Positions 1-6,951 of a stretch of DNA of 17,929 bases are shown piece after piece (the stretch's first letter is position 1; every line of letters starts with the position of its first letter). Both the position numbers and the translations under genes were made by a program. The notes under the pieces were generated by a model that saw only the letters and a list, made by a program, of their open reading frames with translations, had not been told where the DNA came from and searched no databases. This stretch comes from Thermosulfurimonas sp. (GTDB lineage Bacteria; Desulfobacterota; Thermodesulfobacteria; Thermodesulfobacteriales; Thermodesulfobacteriaceae): NCBI GenBank assembly GCA_015487645.1, contig WFPH01000214.1, forward strand, positions 1 through 17,929. Reading direction: 5' to 3'.

Positions 1-1260
1 CTCAAGGAAGATCCCTCCGTGGCTTTCCGGGTGCGGTGGCTGAGTGGTCCACGACCAAAGAGGCCCTATTTCCGGGTGTATGTCTATGATCGTTACCGAA
101 ACGGGGTCTGGGAGGCCCTTAAAGGGAATCGAATTCCCCGAGAGATCGCCCCCGGCCCTCAGGCCACTCTGGAGGTTCTGCCAGAGGTGGAAATCAGAGC
201 CCTCCCAGTGCCGGGCTACGCCCTTACGGTAAAGACCTTGAAAGGCCCCAGGGCCCGGCCTGGCCCTGAAGGTACGGTATTTCTGGAAACGGAAGTCCTT
301 GAACCGGCTATCTGGCGGTTGAAGGTCCGGGTGGGGAAGGGATTTCCCGTAGAGCGTTCTCCTGAAGAATTCCTGGATGTGCCCCGGAGTCTCCGTCCGA
401 GCCTGGAGACTCTAGCCCGAAAACTGAAAAAGGAAGACCCTCTTGAGACCGCCCGGGCCGTGGCCCGTTACCTTCGCGAAAACTATGTTTATACCCTCAA
501 ACCTGGAAGTCCAGAGGGCGAGCCCATTCGGTGGTTCCTTTTTGAGGCCCGTCGGGGACACTGCGAATATTTTGCGACCGCCATGGTCTTCATCCTTCGG
601 GCGCTGGGGATCCCGGCCCGGGTGGTGGGAGGGTATGCCGGGGGTGAATGGAATCCCCTGGGAAAGTACTATCTCCTACGGGAAAGGGATGCACACACCT
701 GGGTGGAGGCCTTTATCCCAGAGAGGGGCTGGGTAACCTTTGATCCTACCTCGGCGGCGGATCTTGCCCGCCGCGGAAAACAGGGCTTCGGGCGCCTGCA
801 GCTCCTTTGGGATTACCTCCAGTTTAAGTGGTACTACTGGGTGATTGAATACGATTTTCTGAAACAGATGCGGATCCTCCGCGGAATAGGGAACCGGGCG
901 AAGGCCCTCTCACGACCGTCTCTTCCGCGTTTTTCTGCCCGAAACCTTTTTTGGGGACTGGCCGGGCTCTTTTTGGGGGTAATTTTGTGGGGGCTGATAC
1001 TTCGAGCCCGGCGAAAGTCGGAGCAGCCGGTCGAAAAACTTCTGGCTCTCCTCGAGAGGGCCGGCTATCCACGTTCCCCGGCCGAAACCCTCCAGGAGTA
1101 CTTTGAAAGGGTTTCCAGGAGCCGTCCAGAGCTCTCTTCTATCCTGGAGGAATTCCTGGAGCTTTACTACCGGGAAGCCTTTGGCGACGAAAAGACCCGA
1201 GAGAGACAGGGACTCATCCTCCGACGTTTATACCAGATACTGGACAAAAACGGATCATGA
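1..1260 (+). CDS. TgpA-type transglutaminase-like membrane protein, 3' part
   Basis: The frame is open from base 1, so the N-terminus lies outside the window; the GTG at 19 is probably internal. A core transglutaminase-like domain is visible. Counted from that GTG, the Cys-His-Asp triad is C182 (GHCEYFATA), H226 (DAHTWVEAF) and D242 (FDPT). One membrane segment follows at about 309-328, then basic residues and a C-terminal region ending in EEFLELYYREAFG, typical of the DUF4129 tail of this family. Family members usually carry several N-terminal membrane helices before an extracytoplasmic transglutaminase domain, so those helices are expected upstream. The protein probably acts on peptides or cell-surface proteins on the periplasmic side; its substrate is unknown. 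In other genomes such genes often follow a MoxR ATPase and a DUF58 gene, which cannot be checked here. Family is confident, substrate is not. Confidence 0.88.
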   Translation, partial: LKEDPSVAFRVRWLSGPRPKRPYFRVYVYDRYRNGVWEALKGNRIPREIAPGPQATLEVLPEVEIRALPVPGYALTVKTLKGPRARPGPEGTVFLETEVLEPAIWRLKVRVGKGFPVERSPEEFLDVPRSLRPSLETLARKLKKEDPLETARAVARYLRENYVYTLKPGSPEGEPIRWFLFEARRGHCEYFATAMVFILRALGIPARVVGGYAGGEWNPLGKYYLLRERDAHTWVEAFIPERGWVTFDPTSAADLARRGKQGFGRLQLLWDYLQFKWYYWVIEYDFLKQMRILRGIGNRAKALSRPSLPRFSARNLFWGLAGLFLGVILWGLILRARRKSEQPVEKLLALLERAGYPRSPAETLQEYFERVSRSRPELSSILEEFLELYYREAFGDEKTRERQGLILRRLYQILDKNGS

Positions 1261-1270
1261 GTGTTATATA
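1241..1270 (+). promoter_or_regulatory. Possible promoter of the radical SAM gene
   Basis: TGGACA (1241-1246) and TATATA (1265-1270) are 18 bases apart. Transcription would start around 1277, leaving a leader of only about six bases before the ATG at 1283. No Shine-Dalgarno sequence precedes that ATG, which fits a nearly leaderless message. This is a pattern match only. Confidence 0.35.
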
Positions 1271-1282
1271 TTCCTTTAAAAA

Positions 1283-2668
1283 ATGAAAATTATTTGTATC
1301 GAACCCCGTAATCCGCGGACGCACGTTTTTTCGGCTTTTAAACTTCCCAGACTTGCCATGCCCCTTCTTGGGACCATCCTGCGCGATCGGGGGCACCAGG
1401 TCACGGTGTTTCTGGAAGAGTGGGGGCCTGTGGATGAGGGCACGGTGAGGGAGGCCGATCTGGTTCTGATCTCTACCATAACGCCTACGGTTCCCAGAGC
1501 CTATGCCCTGGCAGACCGTATCCGTAAGGTCTACGGAAAGCCGGTGGTCCTTGGGGGGCCGCATGTGACCTTTCTCCCGGACGAGGCCCTGGAGCATGCG
1601 GACTTCGTGGTGAGGGGCGAGGGCGAAAAAACGGTGGTGGAGCTGGTAGAAGCCCTGGCCGACGGCGGGGGTTTTGAGGGTATTGCCGGGCTTTCCTTCT
1701 GGCGCAAAGACGAAAAGATTCACAATCCGCCTCGGCGGGAGTTCACCGATCTTGATGAACTACCGGTGCCGGACTTTGCTCTGATCCCCGGAGTCTCTCC
1801 GGAGAAGCTCCGGATATACCCCACCATGACCTCTCGAGGCTGTCCTTATGGGTGTATTTTCTGTTCGGTAATCGCCATGTTTGGACGCAAGTATCGTTAT
1901 CGATCCACGGAGTTGATTCTGGAGGAAATTTCCAAGATCCAGGCCGGGCAGCATGTCTTCTTCTACGACGACAACTTTACCGCCAATCCCGAGCGCACCA
2001 AAGAATTGCTTGAAGGGATCATCAGACAGGGTTTTCCGGGGGTATGGTCCTCCCAGGTCCGTATCGACATTTATCGGGATCGGGAGATGCTGGAACTCAT
2101 GAAAAGGAGTCGTTGCGCCGTGGTCTACATCGGCCTGGAGTCTGTGAATCCGGAGACGCTTAAGGCCTTCCGCAAGGGTATCACTTTTCAGGAGATCGAG
2201 GAGGGTGTGCGCACTTTTCATCGTTACGGGATTCGGGTGCACGGGATGTTCGTGCTCGGGGCGGATACCGACACCGAGGAGACTATCCGGGCCACCCTGG
2301 ATTTTGCCAGAAAGGTCCGTCTTGACTCCGCCCAGTTTCTCATTCTCACTCCGATTCCGGGCTCGAAGATGTTCCGTCAGTTCGAGGAAGCCGGTCGGAT
2401 CTTCGAGTACCGCTGGGACTTCTACGACGGCCATCACATAGTCTTCACGCCGGAAAGGCTCTCCCCCTTGCGGCTCCAGGAGCTTTCCTACGAGCTACAC
2501 CGGCGATTCTACTCCCTGCGCGAGGCCCTAAGGTTTCTACTCAAGGGAGACCTCTATGGAGCCTATTTGCGCTATCTGGGGCGCCGGTTTGTCAAACGCT
2601 GGTGGCAGGAAAACCGGGATTACTTCGACTATTTGAGTTCCCTCAGCACCGCCAGCACCCTTTCGTAA
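1283..2668 (+). CDS. B12-binding-domain radical SAM protein
   Basis: A 461-residue protein. Residues about 1-135 look like the cobalamin-binding Rossmann domain that precedes many radical SAM enzymes (MKIICIEPRNP start, LGGPHVTFLPDEAL, VVRGEGE). The radical SAM core follows, with its iron-sulfur cluster cysteines at C187, C191 and C194 (CPYGCIFC), later FYDDNFTANP and YIGLESVNPETL, both typical of this family. The last 75 residues are helical and rich in Arg and Tyr. Members do methylations and ring or carbon-chain rearrangements in lipids, cofactors and natural products; nothing here reveals the substrate. The start has no Shine-Dalgarno sequence. The gene stands alone on this strand and its last 40 bases overlap the 3' end of the opposing DJ-1-Tpx gene. 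Fold and chemistry class are confident, function unknown. Confidence 0.9.
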   Translation: MKIICIEPRNPRTHVFSAFKLPRLAMPLLGTILRDRGHQVTVFLEEWGPVDEGTVREADLVLISTITPTVPRAYALADRIRKVYGKPVVLGGPHVTFLPDEALEHADFVVRGEGEKTVVELVEALADGGGFEGIAGLSFWRKDEKIHNPPRREFTDLDELPVPDFALIPGVSPEKLRIYPTMTSRGCPYGCIFCSVIAMFGRKYRYRSTELILEEISKIQAGQHVFFYDDNFTANPERTKELLEGIIRQGFPGVWSSQVRIDIYRDREMLELMKRSRCAVVYIGLESVNPETLKAFRKGITFQEIEEGVRTFHRYGIRVHGMFVLGADTDTEETIRATLDFARKVRLDSAQFLILTPIPGSKMFRQFEEAGRIFEYRWDFYDGHHIVFTPERLSPLRLQELSYELHRRFYSLREALRFLLKGDLYGAYLRYLGRRFVKRWWQENRDYFDYLSSLSTASTLS

Positions 2669-3645
2669 TCGGGCTCGCGGGTTATTTCGGGGACGAGTTC
2701 CAGATAGCGCACGGTGTCTTCCCGGTCTATAACCAGAACCGCCCGGGCCAGGAGTTTCAGTTCTTTGATCAGGAGACCGTAAGCCCGACCGAAGGCCCTT
2801 TCCCGGTAATCCGAGAGGACCAGGATCCGGTCGATACCGGCTTGGGCGCAGAAACGGGCAAGGGCAAAGGGCAGGTCCACGCTCACATTGAGGACCACCA
2901 CGTCTTCCGCGAGTCCGGTGGCTTCCTGGTTAAACCTCCGGGCCTGAAGATCGCAGACCGGGGTGTCCAGGGAAGGAGTCACACTGATCACCTTCACCTT
3001 TCCGGAAAAATCCTTCAGGGACACCGAATTGAGGTCCTTATCCACCAAAGTAAAATTCGGGGCCTTCTGACCGATCTTGATTTCCGGCCCCACTAGAGTG
3101 AGAGGGTTGCCCTGGAAGGCTACAGCTCCGGGCCTTTCTTCAAGCCCCTTGAGTTTCCTGAGCAGAGCCCCCATGAAGGCGGGTAGATCCCGGGGCTCAC
3201 GCGAGGTGATGATCTGACCGTCGACCACCACCTCCTGGTCGAGATATTCCGCCCCGCAGGCCAGAAGCTCTTCTTTTACCGTGCGGTAGCAGGTGGCCTT
3301 GCGCTCCTCAAGGAGCCCGGCCGATATCAAGATCTGGGGCCCGTGGCAGATGGCCGCGATGGGTTTCCCGGCCCGGTAGAAATCCTTCACGATTCCGAGC
3401 ACCCGTTCCTCTGTGCGCAGTTTGGCCGGAGCCTTGCCCCCGGGAAGGATTAGGGCCACGTACTCCTCCGGCTGAATCTCCTCCAAGGTGAGGTTCACCG
3501 GGACTTCATAACCCCGTTTTCCGCGAATCTTGCCCTTCTGGAACGAAGCCACCTCGACTCCGAAGCCCTCTTCCCTTAAGCGCCAGTAAGGGTAAAGGAG
3601 CTCGCTGTCTTCAAACTGGTCAGCGCTTATAATTAAGGCCTTCAT
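2629..3645 (-). CDS. DJ-1/PfpI domain fused to thiol peroxidase Tpx
   Basis: One uninterrupted 338-residue reading frame holds two complete enzymes. Residues 1-170 are a DJ-1/PfpI domain with the nucleophile elbow AAICHGPQ, giving C100-H101, and PGG near 68-70. Residues 173-338 match atypical 2-Cys peroxiredoxin Tpx along its whole length: the AFQGNPLTL opening, the peroxidatic C231 in TPSLDTPVCD, the resolving C266 in ARFCAQAG, and a PEITREPDYE end. Tpx reduces hydroperoxides using thioredoxin. PfpI-type domains act as peptidases, chaperones or glyoxalase/deglycase-like enzymes. Normal lengths are about 170 residues for each half, so nothing is missing. AAGGAG precedes the ATG. The gene diverges from a stress-protein operon that includes a thioredoxin-reductase-like flavoprotein, a plausible electron source. 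The domain calls are strong; what the fusion does is inference. Confidence 0.93.
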   Translation of the reverse strand: MKALIISADQFEDSELLYPYWRLREEGFGVEVASFQKGKIRGKRGYEVPVNLTLEEIQPEEYVALILPGGKAPAKLRTEERVLGIVKDFYRAGKPIAAICHGPQILISAGLLEERKATCYRTVKEELLACGAEYLDQEVVVDGQIITSREPRDLPAFMGALLRKLKGLEERPGAVAFQGNPLTLVGPEIKIGQKAPNFTLVDKDLNSVSLKDFSGKVKVISVTPSLDTPVCDLQARRFNQEATGLAEDVVVLNVSVDLPFALARFCAQAGIDRILVLSDYRERAFGRAYGLLIKELKLLARAVLVIDREDTVRYLELVPEITREPDYERVLAVLRELK

Positions 3646-3665
3646 GTTCCAGCTCCTTTTGAATT

Positions 3666-3751
3666 TTATTTATGAGACCTCTGAAAAAGTCCACCCTCCC
3701 CCTATCCCCTCCCAGAGGGAGGGGAATGTTATTCAGAGGTCTGTTATTTAT
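3666..3751. repeat. MITE-like element with inverted ends and 8-bp flanking repeats
   Basis: An 11-bp perfect inverted repeat (AGACCTCTGAA at 3675-3685, TTCAGAGGTCT at 3732-3742) encloses a second perfect palindrome (CCCCTCCC, AGA, GGGAGGGG, 3706-3724). Just outside, with one G on each side, lies an 8-bp direct repeat TTATTTAT (3666-3673 and 3744-3751). Nested inverted ends plus a flanking duplication look like a small non-autonomous mobile element of about 70 bp. The AT-rich flanks could match by chance. The alternative is a regulatory operator, because the element sits between two divergent stress genes. Confidence 0.55.
3694..3724 (-). repeat. Palindromic G-tract repeat, copy 1
   Basis: Read on the minus strand, this is an 8-bp palindrome followed by four G-runs with short spacers (GGG, GGGG, GGGGG, GGG; bases 3694-3713), a potential G-quadruplex. 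The same pattern occurs in the opposite orientation at 16039-16068, so it is a dispersed repeat family. No T-run follows the hairpin, so a Rho-independent terminator is unlikely. Confidence 0.7.
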
Positions 3752-3778
3752 ATGATAAACTTTAAAATCGAATTTTAC

Positions 3779-3784
3779 GAGGAG
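3779..3784 (+). promoter_or_regulatory. Shine-Dalgarno site that sets the USP start
   Basis: GAGGAG lies six bases before the ATG at 3791. An in-frame start at 3644 would instead translate the repeat element and lacks family similarity, so 3791 is chosen. Confidence 0.8.
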
Positions 3785-3790
3785 ATTCTC

Positions 3791-4723
3791 ATGAGCGTGA
3801 CGCGCAAGGTGCTGCTAGCCTATGACGGGACCAGCCCTTCGAGACTAGCGGTTTCCTATCTGAATGAGGTCTTTGGTCATCGAAAGGCCTTTGAGGTCAC
3901 CGTATGCGTGGTCGCTCGGCGTCCTCCCGCCTATCTTCTTCAGAGCGGGGGCGGAAAATCCATTCTGGAGAAAGAAGATTTACTGGAAAAGGCCATCTCA
4001 GAGAACCTGGCACAAGCCCGGGTCATCGCCGAGAGAGGGCGCGAACTTCTCTCGGCTTTTCCGGAAAAAGCCGTGGACCTCAGGGTTTCCCTCCAGACCG
4101 GGGATCTGGCTTACGAGATCATCAAGGAAGCCGAAAGCGGATATTACGATGCCATCGTGGTGGGGCGGCGGGGACTCTCTCGCGTCACGCAGGGTTTCAT
4201 GGGTAGCGTCTCCTATAAGCTGGCCGAGCATGCCCGGATGCCGGTCTGGATGGTGGCCGGAAAGGGATGGAATACCAGAGTCTTGGTGGCCGTGGATCTG
4301 GGGGAGCCGGGCTTCAGGGTGGTGGATCATGTGGCCTATATCTTTGCCGGAGATCCCAAGGTGGAGATCACCCTCCTGCACGTGGTCTATCCCTGGACGG
4401 GGGCCGGCCCTCGCACCGAGACCTTGAAGAGGGTGGAGCACGAGCTTGAGGAGGCCGAGGAGGAAGAGGCCCGGGCCTTTTTCGAGAAGGCCAGGCAGCG
4501 TTTCGAGGAGGAGGGTTTTCCCACCGAGAAGGTGCGGGTCAAGATCGTACGATCCATCTTCGGACCCGCCTCGGCCATTCTCAAGGAAGCCCGTAAAGGC
4601 CGCTATGGCACGGTGGTGGTCGGCCGGAGGGGGCGCGGAGGTTTCAAGGGGTTGCTTCTGGGGTCCGTTTCCACCAAGATCATCTCCACCCTTAAGGATC
4701 GGGCGGTATGGCTCGTAAGCTAG
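3791..4723 (+). CDS. Tandem universal stress protein (two UspA domains)
   Basis: A 310-residue protein with two UspA domains in tandem, about 1-156 and 162-310. Each carries the nucleotide-binding signature G-2x-G-9x-G-S: G125, G128, G138-S139 in the first and G278, G281, G291-S292 in the second, and each begins with a VLLAYDG or VLVAVDL strand. An intact signature predicts ATP-binding Usp proteins. A charged helix rich in Glu (about 214-240) sits in the second domain. Such proteins are cytoplasmic and respond to starvation, oxidants or other stress; their direct action is usually unknown. The gene opens a five-gene operon and its 3' end overlaps yacG by 16 bases. It diverges from the DJ-1-Tpx fusion gene, which suggests shared stress control. 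Confidence 0.92.
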   Translation: MSVTRKVLLAYDGTSPSRLAVSYLNEVFGHRKAFEVTVCVVARRPPAYLLQSGGGKSILEKEDLLEKAISENLAQARVIAERGRELLSAFPEKAVDLRVSLQTGDLAYEIIKEAESGYYDAIVVGRRGLSRVTQGFMGSVSYKLAEHARMPVWMVAGKGWNTRVLVAVDLGEPGFRVVDHVAYIFAGDPKVEITLLHVVYPWTGAGPRTETLKRVEHELEEAEEEEARAFFEKARQRFEEEGFPTEKVRVKIVRSIFGPASAILKEARKGRYGTVVVGRRGRGGFKGLLLGSVSTKIISTLKDRAVWLVS

Positions 4724-4899
4724 TTCGCTGCCCAATCTGTCGGAAACCGGTCTCCTGGGAAGGGAATCCTTATCGTCCCTTCTGTTCGGAAAGGTGCAAA
4801 CTGGTAGATCTGGATTACTGGCTCTCCGAGGATTATCGTATCTCTGTGCCACGCGAGATCCTGGAAGATGAAGAGGAGGTGGAAGGTGGAGAAGTATGA
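4708..4899 (+). CDS. yacG: YacG-family zinc protein
   Basis: A 63-residue protein with the family's four zinc ligands C8, C11, C26 and C30 (CPICRKPV and FCSERCKLVDL), followed by the usual DYWLSEDYRI stretch and an acidic tail (EDEEEVEGGE). In E. coli YacG binds GyrB and inhibits DNA gyrase; whether this distant member does so is not known. The length is normal. Its ATG lies inside the last codons of the upstream stress-protein gene (16-base overlap) and its 3' end contains the ribosome-binding site and start of the next gene, so translation of the three is probably coupled. gyrA lies about 9 kb away on the other strand. Confidence 0.9.
   Translation: MARKLVRCPICRKPVSWEGNPYRPFCSERCKLVDLDYWLSEDYRISVPREILEDEEEVEGGEV
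4873..4879 (+). promoter_or_regulatory. Shine-Dalgarno site that sets the flavoprotein start
   Basis: GAGGAGG lies six bases before the GTG at 4886, inside yacG. The earlier ATG at 4868 has only a weak GGAAG in front and would add six basic residues before the first strand, so GTG is preferred. Confidence 0.65.
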
Positions 4900-5797
4900 C
4901 GTGGTGATCATAGGTTGCGGGCCGGCTGGCCTCCAGGCGGCCATCCATACCGCCAGACGCAAGCTCAAGACCCTGGTTTTCGGAAGGCCGGAGAACAGCG
5001 CCCTCTTCAGGGCCCACATGGAGAACTACTTCGGACTTGTCGGGAAGGTCTCCGGCGAAGAGCTTCTCCGCGCGGGGCTTGAGCAGATCCGGCGTTTTGG
5101 AGCTGAACACCGGGCCGAAGATGTGGTGAGCCTGGAAGTAGCTCCGGAAGGCTTTCGGGTGGTTCCGGAGTCCGGAAAGGAGATCCTGGCCGGGGCCCTC
5201 ATCCTGGCCCTGGGTGTTACCCGTCGCCATAAAAAGATCAAGGGAGAAGCCGAGTTCGTGGGCAAAGGGGTTTCCTACTGTGTGGACTGTGATGGATTCT
5301 TCTTCCGGGGGGAGCCGGTAGCGGTAGTGGGGACGGGAAGCGCCGCGGTCCATGGAGCCCTCACCCTCTCGCGCTTGGCCTCGGAGGTCTATCTGGTGGC
5401 CGAGGACCTTGAGGTGAGCGCAGCCATGGCCCGGGAGCTTGAGGCCTCCCCGGTCAAATGGCTGAAGGCCCGGGCGGAGGAGGTCCTGGGCCAAGACACG
5501 GTGACCGGTCTCCGGCTTTCAGACGGCACCGTCCTTTCCGTAAAAGGGGTATTCTTTGAGGAAGGAGCCAAGGGGGCTCTGGAACTGGCCACCTCCCTGG
5601 GCGTGGCTCTTGATCCCGAAAACATGCGCTATATTCAGGTGGACCGGCGACAGGCCACGAATGTTCCCGGGGTCTTTGCCGCCGGGGATGTTACCGGGCC
5701 ACCCTTTCAGGTGGCCAAGGCTGTGGGAGAGGGTTGCGTGGCCGCCCTTTCCGCTGCGGACTACCTTTCCGAGAAGCGACGGGCCGCCAAGGCTTGA
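4886..5797 (+). CDS. Thioredoxin-reductase-like FAD oxidoreductase
   Basis: With the GTG start the protein has 303 residues, the normal size for a low-molecular-weight thioredoxin reductase. It shows the FAD Rossmann motif IIGCGPAG near the N-terminus, the redox-active pair C132-C135 in YCVDCDGF, a second nucleotide-binding motif VAVVGTGSAA (about 145-154) and the FAD C-terminal motif GVFAAGDVTG. The family moves electrons from NAD(P)H via FAD to a disulfide. Unusually, the HRR-type segment that selects NADPH is absent: VYLVAEDLEV stands where VHLIHRR is seen in E. coli TrxB, so the electron donor may be NADH or something else. No thioredoxin gene is adjacent. The stop overlaps the next start (TTGA), indicating coupled translation with the ThiI-like gene. 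It could be a true TrxR or a relative with another partner. Confidence 0.9.
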   Translation: MEKYDVVIIGCGPAGLQAAIHTARRKLKTLVFGRPENSALFRAHMENYFGLVGKVSGEELLRAGLEQIRRFGAEHRAEDVVSLEVAPEGFRVVPESGKEILAGALILALGVTRRHKKIKGEAEFVGKGVSYCVDCDGFFFRGEPVAVVGTGSAAVHGALTLSRLASEVYLVAEDLEVSAAMARELEASPVKWLKARAEEVLGQDTVTGLRLSDGTVLSVKGVFFEEGAKGALELATSLGVALDPENMRYIQVDRRQATNVPGVFAAGDVTGPPFQVAKAVGEGCVAALSAADYLSEKRRAAKA

Positions 5798-6951
5798 GAT
5801 ACCGGCATTTTCTCGTCAGCTTTTCAGGGGAAATCGGGGTCAAGGCCCCCGGAACGCGCCGTGCTCTTGAGGACTTAACCGTGGAAAACCTCCGTAGACG
5901 GGCCGGCGCTCTGGGGATTTCTCTCCGGATAGAGAGGTTCGCCGGCCGTCTGCTGGTTGAGGCCCCCTCCGAGGCCGAACGCCTGCTTCTCACCCAGGCC
6001 GGTCTGGGCAGGGTGGCCGAGTTCCTGGAACCCTCGGAAAGGGATCTGCTCTCTCCCGGATTCTGGGAAGACCGTCTTCCCGTAAGACCCTTTACTTACG
6101 TGGTGTATGTGGATCGGGTAAAGCCCCGGGAAAGATTTTCGGAAATCCTGGAAATAAAAAGGCGACTTCTTAAGATTCTGGAGGAATTTTCCCGCAAACG
6201 CCTCGCCCTGTGGGACAATCATCCACCGGAGCGGTTGGAGATCCGCCTGGAGGCGGATGGGGAAAGGCTCTTTTTGCTATGCAATCCCCGAAGCGGGCTT
6301 TCCGGCCTTCCGGTAGGGGCTGGGGAAAAGGTGCTTCTTCTTTTCTCCGGAGGACCGGATTCACTCCTTTCGGCGGTGCGTCTGGCCGCCAGGGGCCAGG
6401 AGGTGGCCCTGGTTTTCTTTGACGATGGCGAGGAGGGCCGCGCCGAGGCGGTACGGCGGGTGGCCGAGACCCTGGCCTATTTTTTCCCTGCGATGACCTC
6501 GGAGTTTTTCCGTATCCCCTACCGGGAAGTTCTGGAATTTTTGACCTCGCGGGTTCCACGGAGGGAGCGGTGCTTCTTTTGCAAGGCCACCATGTTGCGA
6601 CTGGCCGCGGAGCTTGCCCGCCGGGAGGATTTTTCCGCCGTGGCCACCGGGGAGATCCTGGGAGAGCAGGCCAGCCAGACCCTCCCGGCCTTACGTTTCA
6701 CCACGGAGGTGGCCGAAGTCCTGGTTCTACGTCCGGTCCTCACCCACCGAAAGGAGGAGATCTTTCAGGAACTCGAAAAGCTGGGCCTGGGGGAGGTGGC
6801 CCGGCTGAGCCTGCCGGCCTGTCCCTTCGCTCCGGATCATCCCCACACTCGACCGGTTTCAAGCCCCGGAGCTCTGATCCGGATCTGGCCGGAAATCAAA
6901 AAACGAGTTAAAACACCAGAAAAAGAGATCGTATCCTATGGAGGGAGATGA
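5794..6951 (+). CDS. thiI: ThiI-like tRNA 4-thiouridine synthase, no rhodanese domain
   Basis: From TTG 5794 the protein has 385 residues. The start gives the family opening (FLVSFSGEIGVKAPGTRRALE) and a four-base TTGA overlap with the previous stop; an ATG at 5734 would only read the previous gene out of frame. Domains are an N-terminal ferredoxin-like/THUMP region (to about 150) and an adenylating PP-loop domain with SGGPDS at 185-190, then C260 and C263 (CFFC), the ThiI hallmark TGEILGEQASQTL, and C343 (PACPFAPDHP), which corresponds to the catalytic cysteine in other ThiI proteins. The enzyme activates tRNA U8 with ATP and inserts sulfur. The C-terminal rhodanese domain of enterobacterial ThiI is missing, as in many bacteria, so a cysteine desulfurase elsewhere must supply persulfide. 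Similarity to the family is clear but some motifs are divergent. Confidence 0.86.
   Translation: MRYRHFLVSFSGEIGVKAPGTRRALEDLTVENLRRRAGALGISLRIERFAGRLLVEAPSEAERLLLTQAGLGRVAEFLEPSERDLLSPGFWEDRLPVRPFTYVVYVDRVKPRERFSEILEIKRRLLKILEEFSRKRLALWDNHPPERLEIRLEADGERLFLLCNPRSGLSGLPVGAGEKVLLLFSGGPDSLLSAVRLAARGQEVALVFFDDGEEGRAEAVRRVAETLAYFFPAMTSEFFRIPYREVLEFLTSRVPRRERCFFCKATMLRLAAELARREDFSAVATGEILGEQASQTLPALRFTTEVAEVLVLRPVLTHRKEEIFQELEKLGLGEVARLSLPACPFAPDHPHTRPVSSPGALIRIWPEIKKRVKTPEKEIVSYGGR

Noticed and set aside
1760..2437. A 225-residue minus-strand frame inside the radical SAM gene
   Set aside because: Shadow of a clear gene; composition and lack of motifs give no support.
3706..3724. Rho-independent terminator
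   Set aside because: The GC-rich hairpin has no T-run on either side, it lies between divergent starts, and the same sequence recurs at 16039.
3644..3790. N-terminal extension of the universal stress protein from 3644
   Set aside because: It would translate the inverted-repeat element; the ATG at 3791 has a good ribosome-binding site and begins the UspA domain directly.
3998..5494. A 498-residue open frame on the minus strand opposite the USP, YacG and flavoprotein genes
   Set aside because: It is antisense to three well-recognised genes, is rich in His, Gly and Pro as expected for a GC-rich shadow frame, and shows no domain.
5734..5793. ATG start for the ThiI-like gene at 5734
   Set aside because: Those codons are the flavoprotein's 3' end read in another frame; family similarity begins at the TTG at 5794.
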